Shown here: positions 24,058 to 34,300 of the stretch, piece after piece
How positions within the stretch are numbered: the first letter of the stretch is position 1
Layout of the letters: every line of letters starts with the position of its first letter
Source of the DNA: Sphaerospermopsis sp. SIO1G1
GTDB lineage: Bacteria > Cyanobacteriota > Cyanobacteriia > Cyanobacteriales > Nostocaceae
Direction of reading: 5' to 3'
Length of the DNA stretch: 64,000 bases
NCBI GenBank assembly: GCA_010672785.1
Contig: JAAHFX010000009.1
Location: forward strand, 214,516-278,515
Made by a program: the position numbers and the translations under genes
Notes under the pieces: generated by a model
Told to the model about the DNA's origin: nothing
Seen by the model: only the letters and a program-made list of their open reading frames with translations
Databases searched by the model: none

Positions 24058-24449
24058 TGTTTTTTTTTGAATGTATGTCTTACAAAAACCTATATTACTA
24101 CAGGTAATAATTTTTGATTATTTAATAATTATAAAAATTCTATACAAGTAACTAGATGAAATCCAATGTTTGTAAATTTATTTTTTGTTTTTGATCCCAC
24201 ATATTACTGCTGACTTTCTTTAAATCTATTTACAGTAAACCAAAAAGTTATCTGTGGAGGAAGGGAACAGTTTCAAGAGTTGGTAAGGAAAGAATTTTTC
24301 TTTTTAAGCAGGGATTAAATGCAAGGTTTTTTAGTTTCTAGGTTGTAAAAGCTTGAACTTTTTGAAAGCAAAAATAGCTAAAACCCTTCACCTGCGGAAT
24401 GTGGGTTGTTTGTTCCGAAAATGTTAAAATATTTTTGCTCAGGTACTTA
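24058..24449. other. Intergenic region, no gene
   Basis: AT-rich, with no supported frame. The right end (about 24408-24450) carries a copy of a dispersed sequence (GTTTGTTCC...CAGGTACTTAT) also found at about 50945-50988, immediately next to the stop codon of the following gene. Confidence 0.5.
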
Positions 24450-26057
24450 TCAATTAAAATTGATAACACTAGCATCAAAACCAGTCACACCAGTGAGAAT
24501 AGCTAAAGTTTGATCAGCGAAACTAATTTCTGTATTTCCATTTACTTCATTGACAATCAGAGTTTCGGCAGAAATACCTAGCCCCGCAGCACCAACAATA
24601 CTCAGCGTATCAACACTGACTTGAAAATCTAGAATTGTATTCGCTGTATCTGGTAATTCCACAGTCACGATTTGAAATTCATCTGCACCAGCAGCACCAG
24701 CAATTAAATTGCCACCACCAGTCTGAACCACAAATTTATCATTACCTTCACCACCTAAAGCCCTGTCATTACTACCAAGATAAAAGGTATCATCACCTTC
24801 ACCCCCAGACATCCGACTTCTACCTTTGCCATTGGTAGCATCAAAGACATCATTACCTGTACCACCAAAAGCATAATCGCTATCATTGACATAAATAGTG
24901 TCATCACCACTACCTAACAACACTCGGTTATCACTAGCATAGTGTTGAGTAGCGAGATCAACTTCATCATTCCTAGCACCAGTAAAGATAATATCTGCAA
25001 CTCCTGCTAAATCAACACCTGCAAATAATTGATCAGCTTCAGGAGTACCAACAACTAACTTACTTTCTGTAGGGAAAAAAGTGATCCCAACGGGACGCTC
25101 TAAAATTGGATTTGTAGGAACTAATACCTCAAATGGATTAACTGCGGAACTATCCTCTGTTCCATATCTAATCACCGCACCTTCTTCAGTACCAACATCA
25201 AAACCAGCAGTTAATAAATCACCATTAGGTGCAAAAGCTAAACTACCAATGAAATTATTACTAGGTGGAGTGTCAGTAGTATAATTTGTGGACAAAGTAT
25301 CTACTAATTCCGCTGTTTCCAAATCATAACGACGAATATCATTAGCAAAATCACTTACATACAAATCACCATCTTCACCCACAGCTAAACCCAACAAACT
25401 CACAAAATCAAAACTATCTGGTGAAGGTTCAGGAGTAGCAAAAACCGTAGGTGTAGTTCCTGCATTGAGGGAGTCGTAGCGTAAGATTTGACTGGGTGCT
25501 ATAAAGTCAGGAAAAACCTCACCATTGTCAGGGTTAACAGTAGCTACACTTCCCTGGGTAGTTACAAATAAACTATTATTAATAAAAAGTAAACCATTAG
25601 GCCCATTTAAACCACCTGGTTGACCATTTCCCTGAGCAAAAATATCAATAAATTCCCCAGTTTCACCGTTATATCTTAAGATTTGATCGCTCAGAAAACT
25701 AGCAACATATAAATTTCCATCAGGGCCAAAAGCCATTCCATAGGGACGAATTAACCCCCCAGTTTCATCAACATTTGTATCTGGGTTATCTCCCACAAAG
25801 ACATCAATAAATGCTCCTGTTTCACCATCAAATCTTAATACGGATGGGATTCCTGATTCTGGGCCATTAGCTATATAAAGGTCACTTTTCCCATCACCAT
25901 TTGCATCAGGCCCAAATAATAAGGTATCAGGATCATCAAGTCCACCTAAACCAACAGGAATAAATTCACCTAAATAGTTACCTGTTGCAGCATCAAAGCG
26001 AAGGACATTATCACCTCTAGTATTACCTACTAAAAAGTGGGTGTTTCTATTTTCCAT
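24450..26057 (-). CDS. NHL/SMP-30-like beta-propeller protein with RTX-like calcium-binding region
   Basis: A 535-aa protein. Residues 1 to about 340 repeat a beta-propeller blade pattern (VLRFDAATGNYLGEF, ILRYNGETGEFIDIF, FGPDGNLYVASF). The remainder has degenerate RTX nonapeptides such as LGSGDDTIYVN, GGTGNDVFDA and GGEGNDKFVV, which bind calcium and form a beta-roll. There is no N-terminal signal peptide, which fits type I secretion. No catalytic site is evident, so it is probably an extracellular or surface protein. No type I secretion genes are adjacent; the ABC exporter at 28820 is not an obvious partner. Confidence 0.8.
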   Translation of the reverse strand: MENRNTHFLVGNTRGDNVLRFDAATGNYLGEFIPVGLGGLDDPDTLLFGPDANGDGKSDLYIANGPESGIPSVLRFDGETGAFIDVFVGDNPDTNVDETGGLIRPYGMAFGPDGNLYVASFLSDQILRYNGETGEFIDIFAQGNGQPGGLNGPNGLLFINNSLFVTTQGSVATVNPDNGEVFPDFIAPSQILRYDSLNAGTTPTVFATPEPSPDSFDFVSLLGLAVGEDGDLYVSDFANDIRRYDLETAELVDTLSTNYTTDTPPSNNFIGSLAFAPNGDLLTAGFDVGTEEGAVIRYGTEDSSAVNPFEVLVPTNPILERPVGITFFPTESKLVVGTPEADQLFAGVDLAGVADIIFTGARNDEVDLATQHYASDNRVLLGSGDDTIYVNDSDYAFGGTGNDVFDATNGKGRSRMSGGEGDDTFYLGSNDRALGGEGNDKFVVQTGGGNLIAGAAGADEFQIVTVELPDTANTILDFQVSVDTLSIVGAAGLGISAETLIVNEVNGNTEISFADQTLAILTGVTGFDASVINFN

Positions 26058-26322
26058 TATTTTATTTATAGGAGTATTAATTTGAATGTAAGAAATCTAT
26101 CATAGCTATATAATTAAGTTTTACAATTTAAGATATATTTAGGATTTACTCAATAAGTCTTTCTGTGGAGGCTAGGAGTCAGAAATCAAAAGTAGCGGGT
26201 AGCCATCTCTTTTATTTCTAAAAAGAGTCACTTTCCCACTACCTTTAAACGAACATTGCTATTAACCTACAAATATTTCAGCAATCAAATTCTGAATTGT
26301 TTCTGAATTCGGATTACATCGT

Positions 26323-28602
26323 CTACTCAGTTTTTGCTTTATCCAACTTGAAGATTACAACTGCCAAAGGTGGTAAGCTCAAATCTAAGGAATAGGGACG
26401 GTTATGTACAGACCAATCATCAGTCCATTTACCGCCTAAATTACCCATGTTACTACCACCATACTGACTAGCATCACTATTGAACAACTCAGTATAGAAT
26501 CCTTTGTCTGGTACACCAATTCGATAATGAGAATGGGGTTGGGGTGTGAAATTACAAACCACTACCACAAACTCATCAGAGTCCTTCGCACGTCGCACAA
26601 AAGAAACTACACTGTGATTGTTATCATTACAGTCAATCCACTCAAAACCTTCCCTCGCAAAATCTTGAGTATAGAGAGCAGGTTCAGAACGGTACAGGTT
26701 ATTGATGTCTTTGAAAAAGCCTTTTAGTTGTTTGTGTTGTTCAAACTCATGTAGCGGCCATTCCAAATCTGTCCACACATTCCACTCACTCCACTGGCCA
26801 AATTCCATACTCATAAACATGGTTTTCTTGCCAGGGTGAGCAAACATATAAGCGAATAAAGTCCGAACATTTGCTAACTTCTGCCATGTATCACCAGGCA
26901 TTTTACCGATGATATTGCTTTTGCCATGTACTACTTCATCATGGGACAATGCCAACATAAAGTTTTCACTGTGGTTGTACCACATACTAAAGGTGACATT
27001 GTTTTGATGGAACTGACGGAACCAAGGATCCATGCTGAAATAATCCAACATATCGTGCATCCATCCCATGTTCCATTTCAGGTTAAATCCTAAACCTCCT
27101 GTGTATGTAGGCCAGGAAACCATCGGCCAAGAAGTAGATTCTTCTGCAATGGAAAGAATACCGGGAAAATAATTAAATATGTTGTGATTGACTTGACGTA
27201 AAAAGTCGGCAGCTTCTAAATTTTCTCTACCACCATACTGGTTAGGTAACCATTCTCCTTCTTGGCGACAGTAATCGTTATAAAGCATGGAAGCTACTGC
27301 ATCCACCCGAATTCCGTCAATGTGGTATTTATCAAACCAGAACAGAGCATTAGCCACTAGGAAGTTTCTGATTTCGTTGCGAGAATAGTTGAACACTAAA
27401 GTTCCCCATTCCTTGTGTTCACCCTTGCGGGGATCTGCGTGTTCATACAAATGTGTACCATCAAAGAAAGCCAAACCGTGGCCATCTTTGGGGAAATGTC
27501 CGGGAACCCAATCTACAAGTACACCAATACCGTTTAAGTGACATTGATCGACAAAATACATGAAGTCTTCAGGACTACCAAAGCGGGAGGTAGGAGCATA
27601 GTAACCGGTGACTTGATAACCCCAAGAACCATCAAAGGGATGTTCGGCGATGGGTAATAGTTCAATGTGGGTATATCCTAATTCTTGGACATAAGGAATC
27701 AATTTTGCAGCTAATTCCCGATATGTTAAGAAACGTGCGCCAGATTTAAGCTCAGATACAATTACCACTGGTTCAGTTTCACCGTTGGGTAATTTGGCTG
27801 GTTCTTCACTGGAAGCGTGTAACCAAGAACCTAAATGAACTTCGTATACAGAAATTGGCTTAGTCAGAGGATCTGTATTTCTCCTGGTTTCCATCCAAGC
27901 TTCATCATTCCAGGTGTAAGTATTTAAGTCAGTGACTATAGATGCTGTTTTGGGACGTGGTTCTTGTTGGAAACCGTAGGGATCAGATTTTTCGTAAATG
28001 TGGCCTTCAAAATTTTTGATTTCGTATTTGTAATGTTCTCCCACACCGATCTCAGGAATAAATAATTCCCAAACCCCTGTGTGTCCTTTTCGCATTTGGT
28101 GTTTACGTCCATCCCAGAGGTTAAAATCACCCAAAATGGAAACGTTACGAGCATTAGGGGCCCACACAGCAAAATACACACCTTTGACACCTTCTACCTC
28201 CGTGGGATGCGCTCCCAGTTTTTCATAGATACGGTGATGGTTGCCTTCTGCAAATAGGTGTAAATCAAAATCGGTGAGTCGGGGAGAACGGAAAGCATAG
28301 GGATCGTAGGTGACACGCTCATTCTCACCTTCTTTGATGCGTAGTTGATAGTTACTAAGTTCTTGGGTTTCTATGGTACATTCAAAAAAATGCGGATCAT
28401 GCACCGTAGTCATTGGATATTCTTTACGTTCTTCGGGAACTACCACCCATACAGAACTAGCATTTGGAAGGTATGCTCTCACAGCCCAGACATTTTTACC
28501 ATTTTGTTCTATCAGATGTGAACCCAGTACCTCAAATGGATCATGATGTTGATTCCAAATAATACGGTTTACTTGTTCCGGAGCAATGGTGCTGATGTTC
28601 AT
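26323..28602 (-). CDS. glgB: 1,4-alpha-glucan branching enzyme
   Basis: A 759-aa GH13 enzyme with two N-terminal beta-sandwich modules (to about 230; the second, a CBM48, contains GVYFAVWAPNARNVSILGDF), a TIM barrel, and a C-terminal all-beta domain. The catalytic aspartate is in GIRVDAVASM, the acid/base glutamate in SIAEEST, and the third acidic residue in ALSHDEVVHG. It makes alpha-1,6 branches in glycogen in the cytosol. It is transcribed divergently from the ABC exporter. Length and motifs are canonical. Confidence 0.97.
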   Translation of the reverse strand: MNISTIAPEQVNRIIWNQHHDPFEVLGSHLIEQNGKNVWAVRAYLPNASSVWVVVPEERKEYPMTTVHDPHFFECTIETQELSNYQLRIKEGENERVTYDPYAFRSPRLTDFDLHLFAEGNHHRIYEKLGAHPTEVEGVKGVYFAVWAPNARNVSILGDFNLWDGRKHQMRKGHTGVWELFIPEIGVGEHYKYEIKNFEGHIYEKSDPYGFQQEPRPKTASIVTDLNTYTWNDEAWMETRRNTDPLTKPISVYEVHLGSWLHASSEEPAKLPNGETEPVVIVSELKSGARFLTYRELAAKLIPYVQELGYTHIELLPIAEHPFDGSWGYQVTGYYAPTSRFGSPEDFMYFVDQCHLNGIGVLVDWVPGHFPKDGHGLAFFDGTHLYEHADPRKGEHKEWGTLVFNYSRNEIRNFLVANALFWFDKYHIDGIRVDAVASMLYNDYCRQEGEWLPNQYGGRENLEAADFLRQVNHNIFNYFPGILSIAEESTSWPMVSWPTYTGGLGFNLKWNMGWMHDMLDYFSMDPWFRQFHQNNVTFSMWYNHSENFMLALSHDEVVHGKSNIIGKMPGDTWQKLANVRTLFAYMFAHPGKKTMFMSMEFGQWSEWNVWTDLEWPLHEFEQHKQLKGFFKDINNLYRSEPALYTQDFAREGFEWIDCNDNNHSVVSFVRRAKDSDEFVVVVCNFTPQPHSHYRIGVPDKGFYTELFNSDASQYGGSNMGNLGGKWTDDWSVHNRPYSLDLSLPPLAVVIFKLDKAKTE

Positions 28603-28725
28603 AAAGTTACTTAGATAAATTAAAGTGACTAACTAAATTCCGTTTTTGATAACTATATATATTCTTTACATTTATTTGTACTTTTGTCGTCATGGTTATC
28701 TTACTTGAGAATGTATCTTAAATAG

Positions 28726-28774
28726 GATGATGAGTTGGGATGATGGGGTGATGGGATGATGGGGTGATGGGGAG
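28726..28774. repeat. GATGGGGT tandem repeat
   Basis: GATGGGGT/GATGGGAT units in the promoter region of the ABC exporter, about 45 bp before its ATG. They are related to the G-rich array at 6786-6871. Confidence 0.8.
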
Positions 28775-28819
28775 GAAACATTTAATTCTAAGTTCTAAAT
28801 TCTGAATTCTAAATTCTCA

Positions 28820-30559
28820 ATGACTAACAACTACGTGAAAACTCGTTCTAACTATTGGTTACTGCTGCCCTACATCCGCAAACAGTGGGAAAATATCGTT
28901 AAGGGTTTTATCGGTATTATTGGCTATGTGCTGGCTACCCTGACTCTAATTAATTTGGCGGGTAAGTTGGCTGTTCCCTTTGGCCAGGGTAATGTATTGG
29001 CGATCGCCCAATTAACTGGTATTTGTGCTTTGGTGTTTCTGGTACGTGGTTTTTTTCAGTCCGTACAAGATTTATACATGGCACGGACGGCTTTAAGAGT
29101 AGCCTTTTATCTACGTCAACAAGTTTATTCACATTTACAAAAACTCAATCTCAGTTATTTTGAAACTGCTAAGGCTGGTGATTTATCTTACCGTCTCACA
29201 GAGGATGTGGATCGGGTGGGGGAAGTTGTCAATAAGCTGTTCCATGATTTTGTTCCCTGTTTGTTGCAGTTGATCGCTATTCCCATTTATATGATTTACT
29301 TAAATTGGCAACTGACTCTGGCTACGGTCATTGTTGCGCCAATTATGGGAGTTTTAATTGGTTGGTTTGGGGAACGTTTACGAAAATATTCTCTGAAAAG
29401 TCAAAACCGTATTTCTGATTTATCGGCGATTTTAACGGAGGTTTTTAGCGGTATTCGTTTAATTCAAGCTTTTGCCGCAGAAAATTATGAAATTGCTAGG
29501 TTTAGTCATGAAGCGGAACGCACTTTAAAGGCTAAATATTCCGCCGAAAAGTTAAAGGCAATTCAAATTCCCATTGTCGGTTTTTTGGAAGCTGTTAGTG
29601 CTTTATCTTTACTGATGGTGGGTGCTTGGCAAATTTCCCAAAGTAATTTAACGGTGGGGGAATTTTTTAGTTATTTGGCAGCCGCTGCTTTATTAATTGA
29701 TCCTATTGGTCACACTACTAATAATTATAATGAGTTCAAACAAGGTGAAGCTTCTGTTGACCGGGTATTTGAACTGTTAGCTATTCAACCCACAGTGGTG
29801 GAAAATCCCATTGCTATGACTTTACCGACTGTGAATGGCAAAGTTGAATATCGTCACGTAACTTTTGCTTATAAACCTGGGGAATTAGTATTAAATGATA
29901 TTAGTTTATTAGTTAATCCTGGTGAGGCGATCGCTCTAGTGGGTGCTTCTGGTGCAGGTAAAACCACTTTTGTGAATCTGTTACCGAGATTTTACGATCC
30001 TGAATCTGGCAATATTTTTATTGATGATGTCAATATTCGAGATGTGACTTTAAATAGTCTGAGGAAAAATATTGGTATAGTTCCCCAAGAAACCATTATG
30101 TTTTCCGGAACTATTGCCCAAAATATTGCTTTTGGACAAGATAGTTTTGATATGAATGCAGTGGAAGCAGCAGCCAAAATAGCTAATGCTGATAAATTTA
30201 TTATGGAACTGCCAGAAGGTTATCAAACTTGGGTAGGTGAGCGCGGTGTTAATCTATCAGGAGGACAAAGACAAAGAATTGCGATCGCTCGTGCTGTACT
30301 TCTCAACCCACAAATTCTCATCCTTGATGAAGCGACATCAGCTTTAGATTCTGAATCAGAAGCTTTGGTGCAAGAAGCTTTAGAAAGATTGATGGAAAAC
30401 CGCACGGTTTTGATTATTGCCCATCGTCTATCTACTGTGAGAAAGTGTAATCGGATTTTAGTTTTAGAAAAAGGACAGATTGTAGAATCAGGAAATCATG
30501 AAGAGTTGTTAAATCTATCAGGAAGATATGCAAAATTTTATGCTCAACAGTTTAGTTAG
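28820..30559 (+). CDS. ABC exporter, fused permease-ATPase (half transporter)
   Basis: A 579-aa protein. Six membrane helices span about residues 25-310. The nucleotide-binding domain has Walker A GASGAGKTT, signature LSGGQRQRIAIARA, Walker B ILILDEATSALD and the H-loop in IIAHRLST. It belongs to the MsbA/HepA-like exporter group, in which homodimers export lipids, glycolipids or peptides across the inner membrane. The sequence resembles cyanobacterial HepA-type exporters, but a heterocyst role cannot be assigned from this region. Its stop is five bases from the end of the convergent 59-aa gene. Confidence 0.92.
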   Translation: MTNNYVKTRSNYWLLLPYIRKQWENIVKGFIGIIGYVLATLTLINLAGKLAVPFGQGNVLAIAQLTGICALVFLVRGFFQSVQDLYMARTALRVAFYLRQQVYSHLQKLNLSYFETAKAGDLSYRLTEDVDRVGEVVNKLFHDFVPCLLQLIAIPIYMIYLNWQLTLATVIVAPIMGVLIGWFGERLRKYSLKSQNRISDLSAILTEVFSGIRLIQAFAAENYEIARFSHEAERTLKAKYSAEKLKAIQIPIVGFLEAVSALSLLMVGAWQISQSNLTVGEFFSYLAAAALLIDPIGHTTNNYNEFKQGEASVDRVFELLAIQPTVVENPIAMTLPTVNGKVEYRHVTFAYKPGELVLNDISLLVNPGEAIALVGASGAGKTTFVNLLPRFYDPESGNIFIDDVNIRDVTLNSLRKNIGIVPQETIMFSGTIAQNIAFGQDSFDMNAVEAAAKIANADKFIMELPEGYQTWVGERGVNLSGGQRQRIAIARAVLLNPQILILDEATSALDSESEALVQEALERLMENRTVLIIAHRLSTVRKCNRILVLEKGQIVESGNHEELLNLSGRYAKFYAQQFS

Positions 30560-30564
30560 ATTTA

Positions 30565-30744
30565 CTAAGACAAAACTTGTAATTTTAAGTAACTAGAGAC
30601 TTCTTCTAGAGTGTCTACTAAGTCTTCCAATGTATAAATATTCATACCGTTACTACAATGACCAACACCTTGGTAATTTAAGCTAGATGTTGGCTGGGAA
30701 GTTTGTGTAAAGTTGTAACCAGGAATAAAATTAATTAACTGCAT
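30565..30744 (-). CDS. Small 59-aa protein, unknown function
   Basis: A short frame just below usual gene-calling limits. ATG at 30744 is preceded by AGGAAG seven bases upstream, a good ribosome binding site. The protein starts MQLINFIPGYNF, has a polar Thr/Ser/Gln stretch (13-23) and a single Cys in GHCSNG. It ends in an amphipathic acidic helix (IYTLEDLVDTLEEVSSYL). The first half is low in charge, and the arrangement is reminiscent of peptide precursors or small regulators. It is convergent with the ABC exporter, five bases apart. I do not recognise a family. Confidence 0.55.
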   Translation of the reverse strand: MQLINFIPGYNFTQTSQPTSSLNYQGVGHCSNGMNIYTLEDLVDTLEEVSSYLKLQVLS

Positions 30745-31396
30745 ATTTGCACTTCCTAATTAATTGGATGGAAGTTATATTAAGTAAAATATGTAAATGG
30801 CAAAGTGATAGATATACAGAAAATTTGTGATCTGATCTTAAAAATCATGTGACACCATTCAGTTATCAATAGTGATTTATCTCATACGATCTTATGATCC
30901 AAATCACAACTGACAGAAAAAGAAAGATTCTACTGATTCTAGGTACGATTTGATAATTTTGAATTTTGGGTTTTAGATTATTTGATCTACTTATTAATCT
31001 TTACTTTTCCCTATTCCCTGAATATTAAGAAACTTCCAAGAAATAAATTAATCCAATTTCCGTTACCAAAACAACGGTTTCTCCCCCTGTACTCTGCACC
31101 CTTGCTGTCTCAACGATTGGATGTCTTTTTATTTGGAAATCCTTAATTTCAAGTACCCAAGCAAAATGAACTACACATTTGGGAAAAGAATAGGCATTTC
31201 TGTATCTCTTCTTTGTCACCTATCACCTATCACCTGTCACCTATCACCTTTCCTGAATATGAAATTTATTTTGCACGACTACTCATACCTTGATGCAACA
31301 ATGCCAAAAAATATATTAGAGCTTATTATAATTCCAGGTAAGCTGAAGTAGCTTGTTGGAATACAGCAAAAGCGAATCAATTTTTAAATTTTGATT
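30745..31396. other. Intergenic region upstream of the hybrid kinase, with a short repeat
   Basis: No supported gene. It contains CACCTAT/CACCTGT heptamers at 31216-31250 and AT-rich promoter-like sequence for the kinase and, on the other strand, for the 59-aa gene. A 64-codon minus-strand frame (31025-31219) overlaps the repeat and has no coding character. Confidence 0.5.
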
Positions 31397-34300
31397 ATGA
31401 AATATTTCCAACCTTTACCCAACCAACACCCTCATCAATTTATTCAGCGCAATTTCACCACTATCAATTCTCAAGCTAACTTACGGGAATTAGTACAAAT
31501 CATGAGTAAAGTTTCCTACCCTAACTGTGTATTAGTGGTAGAAAACAATATACTTATTGGTTTATTAACTCCAAGAGATTTAGTTAAGCTAACAGCACAA
31601 CAGCGTATATTTGAATTTATCAAAGTTGGTGAAGTTATAACTAGAAAATTGATCACTTGTCAAGAATGGGAAGTACAAGATCCCATGAAAGTAATCAACT
31701 TACTTCATCAACATCAGATTTTTCATTTACCAGTCGTTAATGATCAAAATCAACCCATTGGTATAATTACACAAGCTACGATTCTTAATATCTTACAATC
31801 CATAAATTTACTCAATTCTTATACTGTTAAAGAAGTAATCACAGAAAATGTTATTTATACCGTACCTACAGCTAAGATACTAGACTTGATACAAATGATG
31901 ATTTACCATCATGTTAGTTGTATCGTTATTGGTAATGAACTAACACCAGGGAATATTCAACCCATAGGCATAATTACAGAAAAAGACATAATTAATTGTC
32001 AAAATTCAAAATTTAATTTGAGGAAGGTAACAGCCTCAGAAGTGATGAATTACCCTTTATTTTTTACCCATCCTGATGATTCTTTGTGGAAAGCTAACCA
32101 AATAATGAATCAGCAGAATGTACACCATTTAGTAGTCATAAATGAACATGGATATTTAGTAAGTGTTTTAAATCAAAATAATATATTAAACCAGCAACTA
32201 AAAATATTAAACTATCAACAAACAAGTTTCTTTAAAAATCAAAACTTTGATTTACAAGCACAGGTTAATGATCACAATCATAAATTCAAAATTCAAAGTC
32301 AACGTAATCAAATTTTAGCTGATGTAGCTTTACGAATTCGGTCTTCTTTAAGCTTAGAGACTATTTTGCAAACAACAGTCAATGAAGTACGTCAACTATT
32401 AAATATAGAGCGTACACTGATCTGTCAAATATTACCACAACAGACAGGAAAAATAATAGTAGAATCTGTCAGTAATCCCCAACTATCAATTATTAATCAA
32501 TTTACTGAAGATAATTGTTTTCTAGAAAATTGTCTAAATGCGTATCAAAAAAAATATGCTCAGGTTAGTGTTGATATTATTCCAAATAAGTTCAGTAATT
32601 GTCAAATTGAATGCCTAGATAGATTTCAATCTCAAGATACTTTGGTAGTACCAATCTTAATTGATAATTCACTATGGGGTTTAATCATTGCCCACATTTG
32701 TACAGATATGCGTAAGTGGCAAACTGACGAAATTGAATTTTTACAACAACTGTCAACACAAGTAGCAATTGCTATTCAACAAGCAACTTTATTGGAAAAA
32801 GTACAACAAAAAAATCTGAAACTAGAAGCAAAAGTAGCAGCCACTCACCAGCGTTTAGAAAATGAATTAATCCGGACTCAACAAGCAGAAAATGCTCTCA
32901 AGGAAAGAGAAGCAATAGTACAAAATTTTTATAATTTTTCCCCAATGATGATGGGTATAGTGGAATTAATAGACAATGATATTTTAAACTTGTCCAGTAA
33001 CATTGCCGCAGCTAAATTTTTTGGTACTACACCAGAAGCAATGGAAAATAAACTGGTGAGCGAATTAGGTCTAGAATTTGAATATATTCAAAACTGGATT
33101 AATCATTATCGTAACAGTCAAATCACAGGTAAACCAGTCAGATTTGAATTTCAATATCAACATCATCAGTATACAAATGGAGCGAAAAAATGGATTTCTA
33201 TCACTGTTTGTTATATTGGTTTAATTAATAAAAATCGTCCCCGGTTTTCTTATTTTGTTCATGATATCAGTGACGAAAAATTTGCCGAAGCTGAAAAAGT
33301 TTATCTCTCTAGTTTATTAGAAGCTAGTCTGAATGAAATTTATATATTTGATGTCAAAACATTACAATTTCAGTACATTAACCAAGGAGGATTAAAAAAT
33401 TTAGGTTATTCCCTATCACAAATGCAGTGCATGACACCTGTAGATATAAAAACAGAATTCACACTAGCAAAATTTAAATCTTTATTAACACCATTATTAT
33501 CTGGAAAACAGGGAATTCTTCATTTACAAACAATTCATCAACGAGCAAATGGTAGTAATTACCCAGTAGAAATTCACCTACAACTTATTACACTAAAAAA
33601 TAAAAAAGTGTTTTTAGCTGTAGGTATGGATATCACCGAACATCAGCAAACAGAAATAGCACTGAAAGAAAGCGAAGAACGCTACAAAATATTAGTTACT
33701 CATGCACCTGTTGGTATTTTTAAAGCAGATAAACAAGGAAATTGCCTTTATGTGAATCCCCGTTGGTTAGCATTAACGGGAATTTCTCTAACAGAAGCTA
33801 TTGGTAAAGTATGGACACAAACACTACATCCTGATGATAGAGAAAAAACTTTCCAAGCATGGAATCGCTTCATTCAAGATGGAAAAGATTTTTGTATGGA
33901 ATACCGTTTTTGTAAACCCAATGGAGAAGTAGTTTGGGTTTCTGGTAAAGCAATAGCTATGGATAATTTAGATGATGAAAATATCTACTACTTGGGAACT
34001 ATTGTAGATATTACGGATCGTAAACAGGTAGAACAAGAACTCCATTGGCAAAATTTAGCTCTAGAAGAAGCAAAACAGGAAGCAGAAACAGCTAACCAAG
34101 CTAAAAGTGAATTTTTGGCTAATATGAGTCATGAAATCCACACACCAATGAATGCTATTTTAGGCTTTGCGGATTTATTAAAATCTGAGGTTAAAGAACC
34201 TCATTTAGCAGCTTATGTGGAAGCTATTACTTCCAGTGGTAAAAATTTACTGACATTGATTAATGATATTCTGGATCTCTCGAAAATTGAAGCTGGTAAA

